NCBI RefSeq assembly: GCF_023634065.1
Contig: NZ_JALKCV010000007.1
Coordinates: 1 to 64,000 of the forward strand
Direction of reading: 5' to 3'
DNA: 64,000 nucleotides
From: Microbulbifer litoralis
Lineage (GTDB): Bacteria > Pseudomonadota > Gammaproteobacteria > Pseudomonadales > Cellvibrionaceae
In this document: one piece after another, positions 37,052 to 44,970 of the stretch
Numbering within the stretch: the first letter of the stretch is position 1
Layout: the number at the start of each line of letters is the position of its first letter
Program-made: the position numbers and the translations under genes
Notes under the pieces: model-generated
Told to the model about the DNA's origin: nothing
Databases searched by the model: none
The model's input: the letters and a program-made list of their open reading frames with translations, nothing else

Positions 37052-37936
37052 CTATCTGTCCGTCAGTGTGCCCGCCTGGTAATCCCTCAGTGCCTGTTCG
37101 ATCTCCTCGCGGCTGTTCATGACGAAGGGCCCGTAGTGCACCACCGGCTCGCCCAGCGGCGCGCCGTGCAGGCACAGCAGCCCGGCGCCATCGTCGCCGG
37201 CGCGCAACTGCAGGAACTCGCCGTCGCCGTACCGCAGCAGATTGCCGCGGTTGATGGTGCCGCGCTCGGTTTCGAGGGCGCCGCGGTAGACAAACACCAG
37301 CGCGGTGTGGTCCGCCGGCAGCGGCAGTTCCAGCTCCGCGTTTTCCGCCAGGCGGATATCCGCCACCGCCGCGTCGGCGGCCGCCTCGGTCAGCGGTGCG
37401 CTCCGCTCCGCGCCGTCGAACTGCCAGCGCCCGGCGATCAGCCGGACCAGTGAGCCGCGATCGTCCAGCGCCAGTTCCGGCATCTCCGCCGCCTGGATAT
37501 CGCGCCAGGTGGGGTCGGACATCTTGTCCGCGGCGGCCATATTGATCCACAGCTGGAAGCCGTGCATACCGCCGCCGCGGCCGTCTTCGGCCTGTGCCGG
37601 CATTTCCGAGTGCACGATGCCGCGCCCGGCGCGCATCCACTGGGCACCGCCGGAAGAGACGGCGCCGCGGTTGCCCAGGTGGTCGCGGTGCTCGAATTCA
37701 CCGTTCAGCATATAGGTCAGCGTCTCGATACCCCGGTGTGGGTGCGGCGGAAAGCCGGCGATATAGTCGTCGGCATTCTCCGAGCGGATTTCGTCCAGCA
37801 TCAGGAAGGGGCTGAAGTCCGGGCTCTGGAAACCGGCCACGCGCTGGATCTTGACGCCGGCGCCGTCGGCGGAAGCCGTGCTGGCGACGCCGCGGACCAT
37901 GGGGCGGGCGCCGGGACGCAGTTCAAGCTTGTGCAT
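37052..37936 (-). CDS. Pirin family protein
   Basis: The 294-residue bicupin protein has the pirin iron site: His65 and His67 (FPPHPHRGIET) and His109 and Glu111 (GIVHSEM), the same spacing as in known pirins. Bacterial pirins can have quercetin 2,3-dioxygenase activity or act in redox sensing. The ATG at 37936 is preferred over 37948 because GGAGGT lies six bases before it and overlaps the earlier ATG. It is divergent from a LysR regulator, and the remnant of a second copy lies just downstream. Confidence 0.9.
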   Translation of the reverse strand: MHKLELRPGARPMVRGVASTASADGAGVKIQRVAGFQSPDFSPFLMLDEIRSENADDYIAGFPPHPHRGIETLTYMLNGEFEHRDHLGNRGAVSSGGAQWMRAGRGIVHSEMPAQAEDGRGGGMHGFQLWINMAAADKMSDPTWRDIQAAEMPELALDDRGSLVRLIAGRWQFDGAERSAPLTEAAADAAVADIRLAENAELELPLPADHTALVFVYRGALETERGTINRGNLLRYGDGEFLQLRAGDDGAGLLCLHGAPLGEPVVHYGPFVMNSREEIEQALRDYQAGTLTDR

Positions 37937-37980
37937 GGACACCTCCATTCGTGATCTTGCTCGCAGTATAAGCCGATGAT

Positions 37981-38020
37981 TTCGATAAAAAATGGCAAAA
38001 AATTGCCAGCTTTATTCGAA
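37981..38020. promoter_or_regulatory. Palindromic candidate LysR operator in pirin/LysR promoter region
   Basis: TGGCAA (37993-37998) and TTGCCA (38003-38008) flank AAAA as a perfect palindrome, enclosed by imperfect inverted TTCGATAAA / TTTATTCGAA arms. This is the only clear dyad between the two divergent genes and has the position expected of an autoregulatory LysR site. Confidence 0.5.
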
Positions 38021-38090
38021 TTCATAGACCGGTTGCGCTATATATCTTTCGCGCGGTGCAGACCAATCACAACAATATCGAGGAGTGCGA

Positions 38091-38978
38091 ATGGCCAAGG
38101 TAACCCTGGAGCAGTGGCGGATGTTTCAGTCGGTGGTGGAGCACGGCGGCTTTTCCCAGGCGGCCCAGGCGGTGCACAAGAGCCAGTCCTCCATCAACCA
38201 CGCGGTGCACAAGTTGCAGGAGAGCCTCGGCGTGGCGCTGCTGGAGGTGCGCGGGCGCAAGGCCGAGCTGACCGATGCCGGGCAGATCCTGCTGGCCCGC
38301 GCCGGGGGGCTGCTGGACGAGGCGGAGTCGCTGGAATCGATCGCCGCCAGCCTCGCAAGCGGCGAGGAACCGGTGCTGACCCTGGCGGTGGATGTGCTGT
38401 TCGACTACGAGTGCCTGTTCAACGCCATCGAGCGCTTTGCCGACGAATTTCCCCATACCCGCCTGGAGCTGCGCGAGACGGTGCTGTCCGGCGCCGAGGA
38501 ACTGCTGCAACAGCAGCAGGCGGATTTCATCCTCACGGCGCAGGTGCCCCAGGGCTTTGTCGGCGAACCGCTCGCGCGCGTGCGCTTTGTGCCGGTGGCC
38601 CACCCGCGGCACCCGCTGCACCACCTCGGCCGGCCGGTGGCGCGCGAGGACCTGAAGACCTGCCGGCAGATAGTGGTGCGGGATTCGGCGCTGAAGAATC
38701 GCCAGGACGCCGGCTGGCTCGGCTCCGACCAGCGCATCACCGTCACCAACGTACAGACTTCGGTGGAGCTGATCGAGCGCGGCCTGGGGTTTGCCTGGCT
38801 GCCGGAGACCCGGATCCGCGAACCCCTGTCCGCCGACCGGCTGCTGCCGCTGCCCACCGCGGAACCCTGGGAGCGGGACGTCACCGTCTATCTGGTCTAT
38901 GCCGATGCCGATCGCTGTGGCCCGGCGGCCAACTTCCTGGTCGGCGTCCTGCGGGACTGCCTGGGCCCGTTTGAATAG
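38091..38978 (+). CDS. LysR-family transcriptional regulator
   Basis: The 295-residue regulator begins at MAKVTLEQW, with GAGGAG five to six bases upstream; a GTG six bases earlier lies in that ribosome site. Residues about 4-62 form the LysR winged helix (FQSVVEHGGFSQAAQAVHKSQSSINHAVHKLQ), and the rest is the periplasmic-binding-like effector domain. It is divergent from pirin and upstream of DoxX and glutathionyl-hydroquinone reductase. In E. coli the LysR protein YhaJ lies by the pirin yhaK and controls yqjFG, so this regulator probably controls the same kind of set. Confidence 0.88.
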   Translation: MAKVTLEQWRMFQSVVEHGGFSQAAQAVHKSQSSINHAVHKLQESLGVALLEVRGRKAELTDAGQILLARAGGLLDEAESLESIAASLASGEEPVLTLAVDVLFDYECLFNAIERFADEFPHTRLELRETVLSGAEELLQQQQADFILTAQVPQGFVGEPLARVRFVPVAHPRHPLHHLGRPVAREDLKTCRQIVVRDSALKNRQDAGWLGSDQRITVTNVQTSVELIERGLGFAWLPETRIREPLSADRLLPLPTAEPWERDVTVYLVYADADRCGPAANFLVGVLRDCLGPFE

Positions 38979-39131
38979 CCCGCGACGCGCCCTATGCCGG
39001 CACGATTTCAAATAATCGAATGTTTCCGGCGAATTTTTGCGGTTTTCTCTGTTATTCCCGGCACTACACTGGGGGGAGTTTCGCTATCAATGTCGGACTG
39101 ATTCGGCGATTTCCCAACCGAGGGTTCAGCG

Positions 39132-39530
39132 ATGACAAACGGTATCTTCTGCGATCTCACCAAACTGCTCGGTCGTTTGTTGATAGCGGCCATCTTCATC
39201 CAGGCCGGCTGGAACAAGATCGGTGGCTATGAGAGCACCCAGGGCTATATGGAATCCATGGGCGTGCCCGGCATGCTGCTGCCGCTGGTGATCCTGGTGG
39301 AACTGGGCGGCGGCCTGGCGGTGCTGTTCGGGTTCCTGACCCGCTGGGCGGCGCTGGGCCTGGCCCTGTTCAGCCTGCTGACGGCCCTCCTGTTCCACTA
39401 CCAGCCGGACGACCAGGGCCAGATGATCAACTTCATGAAGAACGTCAGCATCGCCGGCGGCTTCCTGATCCTGACCTGCGCGGGTGCCGGCCGTATCAGC
39501 CTGGACCATCTGTTGCGACGCAAGCACTGA
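39132..39530 (+). CDS. DoxX family membrane protein (YqjF-like)
   Basis: The 132-residue protein has four membrane segments with the DoxX pattern (LLGRLLIAAIFIQAGWNKIGGY, LPLVILVELGGGLAVLFGF, ALFSLLTALLFH). In E. coli yqjF stands directly before yqjG, as here. The family is tied to quinone and sulfur redox processes, but the exact activity is unknown. Confidence 0.85.
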   Translation: MTNGIFCDLTKLLGRLLIAAIFIQAGWNKIGGYESTQGYMESMGVPGMLLPLVILVELGGGLAVLFGFLTRWAALGLALFSLLTALLFHYQPDDQGQMINFMKNVSIAGGFLILTCAGAGRISLDHLLRRKH

Positions 39531-39604
39531 TCGACGCATCGATCGCCGGCGCGGGCCTCCGCCCGCGCTGCTTCCCATTTCAATAAACGTTTCTTGGAGG
39601 CCCC

Positions 39605-40576
39605 ATGGGTTTACTGGTCGACGGCCAGTGGCAGGACCGCTGGTACGACACGGAAAAAAGCGAGGGCGAGTTCGTCCGCGAGCAGGCGCAGCTGCGCAAC
39701 TGGATCACCGCCGACGGCAGTGCCGGCCCCAGCGGTGAGGGCGGCTTCGCGGCGGAGAAGGGTCGCTACCACCTGTATGTGTCCCTCGCCTGCCCCTGGG
39801 CGCACCGCACGCTGATCTTCCGCAAGCTCAAGGGACTCGAGGACTACATCGGTGTCTCTGTCGTGAGCCCCTACATGCGCGAGCACGGCTGGACGTTCAA
39901 CGAAGACGAGGGCAGCAGCGGCGATCCGCTCTACGGCGCCAGCTACCTGCACCAGCTCTATACCCGCAACCGCAGCGACTACAGCGGTCGCGTCACCGTG
40001 CCGCTGCTGTGGGACAAGCAGCGCAACGGCGTGGTCAGCAACGAGTCGGCGGAAATCATCCGCATGTTCAACAGCGCCTTCAACGGCCTGACCGGCAACG
40101 ACGACGATTACTACCCGCAGGCACTGCGCGGCGATATCGAAGCGACCAATGAAATCGTCTACGACAATATCAACAACGGCGTCTATCGCGCCGGCTTTGC
40201 GACGCGCCAGGACGCCTACGAACACGCCTACGAACGGCTGTTCGGCACCCTCGGGCAACTGGAGCAGCGCCTGGCCCACAACCGTTACCTGACCGGGGAC
40301 CGCGTCACCGAGGCGGACTGGCGCCTGTTCACGACGCTGATCCGTTTCGACGCCGTCTACCACGGCCACTTCAAGTGCAACAAACAGCGGCTGGCGGACT
40401 ACCCGAACCTGTGGGGCTATACCCGCGAGCTGTACCAGTGGCCGGGGGTGGCGGAAACCGTGGATTTCCACCATATCAAGACCCATTACTACGCCAGCCA
40501 CGACACCATCAACCCGACGGGCATAGTGCCGAGGGGGCCGGAACTGGATTATTCCGCGCCGCACGGGCGCGGCTGA
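39605..40576 (+). CDS. yqjG: Glutathionyl-hydroquinone reductase (YqjG/ECM4-type)
   Basis: The 323-residue Xi-class glutathione transferase reduces glutathionyl-hydroquinones. The catalytic Cys63 lies in SLACPWAHRTLIFRKLKGL, at the same residue number as in E. coli YqjG. The segment VVSPYMREHGWTF and the C-terminal helical domain with YEHAYERLFGTLGQLEQRL also fit. TTGGAGGCCCC precedes the ATG. It follows the DoxX gene by 74 bp and is probably part of the same stress-response unit. Confidence 0.92.
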   Translation: MGLLVDGQWQDRWYDTEKSEGEFVREQAQLRNWITADGSAGPSGEGGFAAEKGRYHLYVSLACPWAHRTLIFRKLKGLEDYIGVSVVSPYMREHGWTFNEDEGSSGDPLYGASYLHQLYTRNRSDYSGRVTVPLLWDKQRNGVVSNESAEIIRMFNSAFNGLTGNDDDYYPQALRGDIEATNEIVYDNINNGVYRAGFATRQDAYEHAYERLFGTLGQLEQRLAHNRYLTGDRVTEADWRLFTTLIRFDAVYHGHFKCNKQRLADYPNLWGYTRELYQWPGVAETVDFHHIKTHYYASHDTINPTGIVPRGPELDYSAPHGRG

Positions 40577-40582
40577 CGGCAA

Positions 40583-40624
40583 GTGTGCTGTGCGGGAAGC
40601 TCGCGAACTTCCCGCACAGCGCAC
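40583..40624. terminator. Strong hairpin between convergent genes
   Basis: Arms 40583-40599 and 40608-40624 pair at 16 of 17 positions (core GCTGTGCGGGAAG) around the loop CTCGCGAA. It lies between the stop codons of yqjG and of the convergent small exported protein. There is no T-tract. Confidence 0.7.
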
Positions 40625-41169
40625 TAGTTGCCTGCAAGCATCAACTTGCGGATCGCCGCGTAGCGTCGCTGCTCGCCCCCGGCCGCCTGCTGCAGCCGCT
40701 GCAGGCGGAAATCGAAGCCGCTGTCATTGGCGGCCGTCGCCGGGCGCTGCTGCAGCGCGCGCCGGGTGGCGCGGACTTCCTGCTGTAGCTGGCGCAGGCT
40801 GGGCCCGAAACAATAGCGTGTGATCACCTGCGGCCGCTGGTCGCGGTGGCGCTCGATATAGTCCTGCAGCAGGTGTCGGGCGCGGGTGTTGTCCGGGTTG
40901 CGGGCCAGGGATGAGCAGCCCGACTGCAGGCGCCGGCGGTCGCCGGCCGTCAGCAGTTGCCCGAAGGCGCGCGCGGCATCGCTGGAATCCTCGATCGCCG
41001 CGATCACTTTTTCCTCCAACCGCAGCTGCGCCTCGAACAGTTTGCGCTGCGTGTCCGCCCCATCAGCGGCACTGTCCGGGGCGGGCGTTGCCTGTGTCGG
41101 TTGTTCTGCCGCGGCGCTGAAAGACAGGAAAGCGGCAAGCAGCCAGATGTTGCCGGATTTGCACAGCAT
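40624..41169 (-). CDS. Small exported helical protein, unknown
   Basis: The 181-residue product from the ATG 41169 (behind GGGAGGATGAC) has a signal peptide ([21 protein letters not shown]) and then a Glu/Arg/Gln-rich, helical mature part with two Cys (SGCSSLA and RYCFGPS) that may form a disulfide. I do not recognise the family. A longer frame up to 41277 overlaps the promoter of the divergent gene and is not preferred. Confidence 0.6.
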   Translation of the reverse strand: MLCKSGNIWLLAAFLSFSAAAEQPTQATPAPDSAADGADTQRKLFEAQLRLEEKVIAAIEDSSDAARAFGQLLTAGDRRRLQSGCSSLARNPDNTRARHLLQDYIERHRDQRPQVITRYCFGPSLRQLQQEVRATRRALQQRPATAANDSGFDFRLQRLQQAAGGEQRRYAAIRKLMLAGN

Positions 41170-41240
41170 GTCATCCTCCCTTGCGACAGTTGCTTGGTTC
41201 AAATGCAACGCCAGCATATTGCAATCGGGAGGAAGATAAA

Positions 41241-41660
41241 TTGAACAGTTTCCGCCGCGAACTGTGGTTCGATACAAAAAAACGCACGGAATTTATCAAT
41301 ATCACGCCACAGGTGGCGGCCGCGCTGGACCAGAGCGGTATCCGCGAGGGGTTGTGCCTGGTAAACGCCATGCATATTTCCGCCTCGGTATTTGTCAACG
41401 ACGACGAGCCGGGCCTGCACCGCGACTTCGAGCGCTTTCTCGACGATCTGGTGCCCTACGGTCCGATCGGGCAGTACCGCCACAACGATACCGGCGAGGA
41501 CAATGCGGACGCCCACCTCAAGCGGCAGTTGTTCGGGCGCGAGGTGGTGGTGGCGGTGACCGATGGCCGGCTGGACTTCGGCCCCTGGGAGCAGATCTTC
41601 TACGGTGAATTCGACGGCCGTCGGCGCAAGCGGGTGCTGGTCAAGATTATCGGTGAGTAG
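41241..41660 (+). CDS. YjbQ family protein (UPF0047)
   Basis: The 139-residue protein matches the YjbQ family: [14 protein letters not shown], then the conserved [24 protein letters not shown] and [16 protein letters not shown], with His residues near a likely metal site. Members can show thiamine-phosphate synthase-like activity. TTG at 41241 is taken as start since GGGAGGAAG lies just before it and it gives the family's usual length; a frame from 41181 would add an atypical extension. Confidence 0.88.
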   Translation: MNSFRRELWFDTKKRTEFINITPQVAAALDQSGIREGLCLVNAMHISASVFVNDDEPGLHRDFERFLDDLVPYGPIGQYRHNDTGEDNADAHLKRQLFGREVVVAVTDGRLDFGPWEQIFYGEFDGRRRKRVLVKIIGE

Positions 41661-41704
41661 GCCTATACTTCCGGGAGTCGCGAACCCCGTCTGAGAGGCC
41701 GTCA

Positions 41705-42304
41705 ATGAAACTCTACTATTCCCCCGGCGCCTGTTCCCTGTCCCCGCATATTGTCGCCTGTGAGGCCGGCATCGACCTGGAGCTGGTCAAGGTCGATCTC
41801 GGCGAGCACAGGACCGAGAGCGGTGCCGACTTTACCGAGATCAATCCCAAGGGCTATGTACCGGTGTTGCAGCTGGAAGGCGGCGAACTGCTGACCGAGG
41901 GCCCGGCCGTCGTGCAGTTTCTCGCCGAGCAGAAACCGGAGCGGGAGCTGGCCCCGGAGTATGGCACCCTGGCCCACTACCGGCTGCTGGAGTGGTTGAA
42001 CTACATCTCCACCGAGGTGCACAAGGCGTTCGTGCCGCTGTTCTGGAACGGTGCCGATGAGGAGAAGGCGCGGGCGAGGAAAATCGTCGGCAGGCGCTTC
42101 GATTTTATCGAGGCGCAATTCGGGCACGACTACCTGCTCGGTGACGGCTTCAGTGTCGCCGACGCCTACCTCTACACCGTCTTCAGCTGGCTGGAAAAAC
42201 AGAATATTCCCACCGACCGCTGGCCGAAACTGGAGGCTTTTCGCAAGCGTATGGAGGCGCGCCCGGGGGTGCAGCGGGCGCTGCGCGAGGAGGGGCTGCA
42301 GTGA
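41705..42304 (+). CDS. Glutathione S-transferase, beta class (GstA-like)
   Basis: The 199-residue cytosolic enzyme begins MKLYYSPGACSLSPHIVACE, with the Cys10 typical of bacterial beta-class GSTs. The thioredoxin-like domain ends near residue 80 (NPKGYVPVLQL, LTEGPAVVQFLAE) and the helical domain contains the capping motif FSVADAYLYTVF. It detoxifies electrophiles with glutathione, in line with the hydroquinone reductase and Kef-type antiporter nearby. It ends one base from the convergent MFS gene. Confidence 0.92.
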   Translation: MKLYYSPGACSLSPHIVACEAGIDLELVKVDLGEHRTESGADFTEINPKGYVPVLQLEGGELLTEGPAVVQFLAEQKPERELAPEYGTLAHYRLLEWLNYISTEVHKAFVPLFWNGADEEKARARKIVGRRFDFIEAQFGHDYLLGDGFSVADAYLYTVFSWLEKQNIPTDRWPKLEAFRKRMEARPGVQRALREEGLQ

Positions 42305-42305
42305 C

Positions 42306-43568
42306 TCAGGCCGGAGCCTGGCGCCGGCGGGCCGGCGCCGGCTCCACCGCGATCGGCTCCCGCGCGCGGGCAATAAACAGCGCCGACAGCAGCGCGGTGG
42401 TCGCACAGCCGAGCATTGAGGCCGCGATTGGCACCAGGGTACCGGTGTGCAACCCGTTGACGAGACCGCCCAGCAGTCCCCCGGTGATAAACAGCGTGGC
42501 GCCGTAGAGTGCATTGGCACTGCCGCTGACGCGCGGAAAGAATTCCAGGAAGCAGGCCGTGGCATTGGGGCCGGTGATACCGATGCACGCGACCACCAGC
42601 ACCAGCGGCCCCATCCACAGCCAGATCTCCTTCACCCCGGTCAGGGTGCCCATCAGCAACAGGCTGCAGCCAAACAGCTGCAGGCCGATGCCGGCCAGCA
42701 GGATACTGCGCGGCTCAAAGACCTTCAGCAGGCGGATATTGACCTGCACCATGCCGATCAGGCCCAGCACACAGGTGCCGAAAAACAGCGGAAACTGTTC
42801 CGCCGGCACCCGGAAATACTCCATGTACACGAAGGGCGCGGTGGTGATATAGATAAACATGGCGCCGCTGACACAGGCCTGGGCGCCGAGAAAGCCCAGC
42901 GCGCGGCGGCTGCCCAGCACCAGCCGGTAGTTGCGTACCAGGTCGCGCTTGGGGCCCCGCTGGCGCCGGGCGCGGGAGAAGCGCGACACCGTTTCCGGCA
43001 GCAGCATCCGCACCAGCAACAGCATTGCCGCGGCGTAGGCCAGCAGGAAAATAAAGATGCTCTGCCAGCCGCCGGCGGCCAGCAGCAGCGAGCCGATCAC
43101 CGGTGCGATCAGCGGTGCCACCAGCATCATGGTGCTGATCAGGGAAATGATTCCGGCGGCCTGCCGCCCGCTGTACAGGTCGCGCACGATCGCCGCGCAG
43201 ATCACTGTGGCGAAACCGCCGCCAACCGCCTGCAGGAAGCGCAGCGCGATCAGGTGATCCACATGGGTGGCGAACAGCACCAGCGTCGACGAGGCGATAT
43301 AGATCCCGAGGCCGATGGTGCCCACGGTGCGCCGCCCCCAGCGATCGGAAAGTGGTCCGCCGAGCAGCTGGCCGGCGGCGAAGCCGAGCAGGAAGCTGGA
43401 TACCGAGTGCTGTACCCGCGCCACGGCGGTATCCAGCGCGTCGGCCATGGCCGGAATGGCGGGCAGGTAGCTGTCGATGGAAAACGGGGTCAGCGCCACC
43501 AGTGCCGCCAGCCACACGGCCAGCCAGCGCGGCGGTGTCTTGTCGGCGGGAATGGACAAAGGGTTCAT
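42306..43568 (-). CDS. Bcr/CflA-type multidrug efflux MFS transporter
   Basis: The 420-residue protein has twelve membrane segments. LTPFSIDSYLPAIPAMADAL is the Bcr/CflA N-terminal signature (motif D1 region) and GPLSDRWGRRTVGTIGL is MFS motif A. The family exports bicyclomycin, chloramphenicol and sulfonamides; the true substrate here is unknown. The start at MNPLSIPAD (43568) is preferred over a frame nine residues longer. Confidence 0.88.
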   Translation of the reverse strand: MNPLSIPADKTPPRWLAVWLAALVALTPFSIDSYLPAIPAMADALDTAVARVQHSVSSFLLGFAAGQLLGGPLSDRWGRRTVGTIGLGIYIASSTLVLFATHVDHLIALRFLQAVGGGFATVICAAIVRDLYSGRQAAGIISLISTMMLVAPLIAPVIGSLLLAAGGWQSIFIFLLAYAAAMLLLVRMLLPETVSRFSRARRQRGPKRDLVRNYRLVLGSRRALGFLGAQACVSGAMFIYITTAPFVYMEYFRVPAEQFPLFFGTCVLGLIGMVQVNIRLLKVFEPRSILLAGIGLQLFGCSLLLMGTLTGVKEIWLWMGPLVLVVACIGITGPNATACFLEFFPRVSGSANALYGATLFITGGLLGGLVNGLHTGTLVPIAASMLGCATTALLSALFIARAREPIAVEPAPARRRQAPA

Positions 43569-43710
43569 AAATCGGGCTCTGGTACAGCGCGGCAAAACGC
43601 CGGGAGAGAGGGGGCGATCGGGCGACTGTAATGGCTGGGCCCGGTATCGCGGGCGCGCAATGGTAGCGACGCGCCGCAGGATATACCAGTGGCGTTAAAA
43701 GATAATGACG

Positions 43711-44565
43711 TCAGTGTTTGTCTTCGCGCAGCGTGTAGAGCCCCTGCTTGAGTTTCAGCAGGTGTTCCTGCAACTGCGGGCCCTTGCGCTGGGCCACGCC
43801 GATGGCGAGCACGTCGATCACCACCAGGTGGGCGATGCGCGAGGACAGCGGCGTGTAGACCTCGATATCCTCTTCCACGTCCACTTCCAGCGGGATATTG
43901 GCCTGCCGGGCCACCGGCGAGCCACTGGGCGCCAGGCCGATTACGGTGGCGCCCTGTTCGCGCGCCATACCCATGGAGCGCAGCAACGCCTTGGTGCGGC
44001 CGCTCTGGGAGATGGCCACCACGACATCGCCGGGCTCCATCGACATGGCGGACATATTCTGCATATGGTGGTCGGAGTGGGCGGCGGCGGCCAGCTGCAG
44101 GCGGAAGAATTTGTGCTGGGCGTCGATGGCCACGGCCCCGGAGGCGCCGAAACCGAAGAACTCGACCCGCCGGGCGGCGGCCATGGCGGTCACGGCCGCC
44201 TCCAGCGCGCGCGCGTCGATCTTGTCGCGCACATTCAGCAGGGTATCGACCGTGGAGTCGAACACCTTGCGCTTGTACTCGGCGATGGTGTCGGTCTCGG
44301 TCACGGCGATCTGGCCGAAACTGGGGCTCGACGCCAGCTGCTGGGCCAGGTTCAGCTTGAACTCCTGGAAGCCGGAGCAGCCCACCGCGCGGCAGAAGCG
44401 CACCACCGTCGGCTCGCTGACCTGGGCCTCGGTGGCCAGGTCGACGATGCGCATATGGATGATCTCATCCGGGTTGGCGAGGATATACTCGGCCACCTTG
44501 CGCTCCGATTTGCGCATGGAGGACAGCTGTTCGCTGATTTTCTGCGTGACTTCCGCCGGTTTCAC
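43711..44565 (-). CDS. hexR: HexR-type RpiR-family regulator
   Basis: The 284-residue protein has an N-terminal RpiR helix-turn-helix (LATEAQVSEPTVVRFCRAVGCSGFQEFK) and a C-terminal SIS domain (FFGFGASGAVAIDAQHKFFRLQ, VAISQSGRTKALLRSM). Length and sequence fit HexR, the KDPG-responsive repressor/activator of central carbon genes (zwf, edd, gap) in gammaproteobacteria. None of those targets is adjacent here. Confidence 0.85.
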   Translation of the reverse strand: MKPAEVTQKISEQLSSMRKSERKVAEYILANPDEIIHMRIVDLATEAQVSEPTVVRFCRAVGCSGFQEFKLNLAQQLASSPSFGQIAVTETDTIAEYKRKVFDSTVDTLLNVRDKIDARALEAAVTAMAAARRVEFFGFGASGAVAIDAQHKFFRLQLAAAAHSDHHMQNMSAMSMEPGDVVVAISQSGRTKALLRSMGMAREQGATVIGLAPSGSPVARQANIPLEVDVEEDIEVYTPLSSRIAHLVVIDVLAIGVAQRKGPQLQEHLLKLKQGLYTLREDKH

Positions 44566-44674
44566 GGGACTTCCTTACTCTGTTCCGGAAACGCAGTTTA
44601 GCCGCTAGGCCGTGTGCTGGCGAGCGCCGATCCGGGGGATGCGGCCTAGGAACCCCGTAAGCGGATGACGGGTC

Positions 44675-44750
44675 GGCCCTGCTGCCGGGGGTTGTTTGCT
44701 CAACAGCCTCATCGGCAATCGTTTCACAAACAACCCCCGCCAGTAGGGCC
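44675..44750 (+). repeat. Foldback element C (24-bp arms, 28-nt loop)
   Basis: Arms 44675-44698 and 44727-44750 match at 22 of 24 positions as inverted copies. The left end GGCCCTGCTGCCGG is identical to that of element A at 9759, and the right end is followed by TTTGC, close to the TTCGC after element A. The inner stem (GGGTTGTTTG) is again unique, and the loop is shorter and lacks the CATCCCTG motif. Confidence 0.8.
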
Positions 44751-44817
44751 TTTGCATCTGGCTTGGATGTTCTTTTTGAGCTTGATCGGGACGGTGCGCA
44801 CGGCGCACCCTGCCTGA

Positions 44818-44915
44818 GAGTCCCGAGTCCCGAGTCCCGAGTCCCGAGTCCCGAGTCCCGAGTCCCGAGTCCCGAGTCCCGAGTCCCGAGTCCCGAGTCC
44901 CGAGTCCCGAGTCCC
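44818..44915 (+). repeat. Heptanucleotide array (GAGTCCC)14 upstream of uvrD
   Basis: Fourteen perfect tandem copies of GAGTCCC without a single change. It ends five bases before the LexA-like box of uvrD. The reverse-complement unit forms a second array just after uvrD. Confidence 0.98.
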
Positions 44916-44920
44916 AAAAC

Positions 44921-44962
44921 CTGTTTATTTACACAGGTAACGCCCGCCAGCTCTGGTACAAT
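44921..44962 (+). promoter_or_regulatory. LexA-type SOS box and -10 element of uvrD
   Basis: CTGTTTATTTACACAG (44921-44936) fits the CTGT-N8-ACAG LexA consensus of gammaproteobacteria. A -10-like TACAAT lies at 44957-44962, with only a poor -35 at the expected place inside the box. A start about seven bases later would leave almost no untranslated leader before the ATG at 44971. uvrD is SOS-controlled in E. coli, which supports the call. Confidence 0.65.
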
Positions 44963-44970
44963 CGCCACCC

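Noticed and set aside
36762-37640. 292-residue minus-strand frame across the pirin gene
   Set aside because: Most of it is the out-of-frame shadow of pirin. Only its last 35 residues are meaningful, and these are reported as the pirin remnant.
44818-44915. CRISPR array
   Set aside because: Units are seven bases long with no spacers and no cas genes are present; it is a simple tandem repeat.
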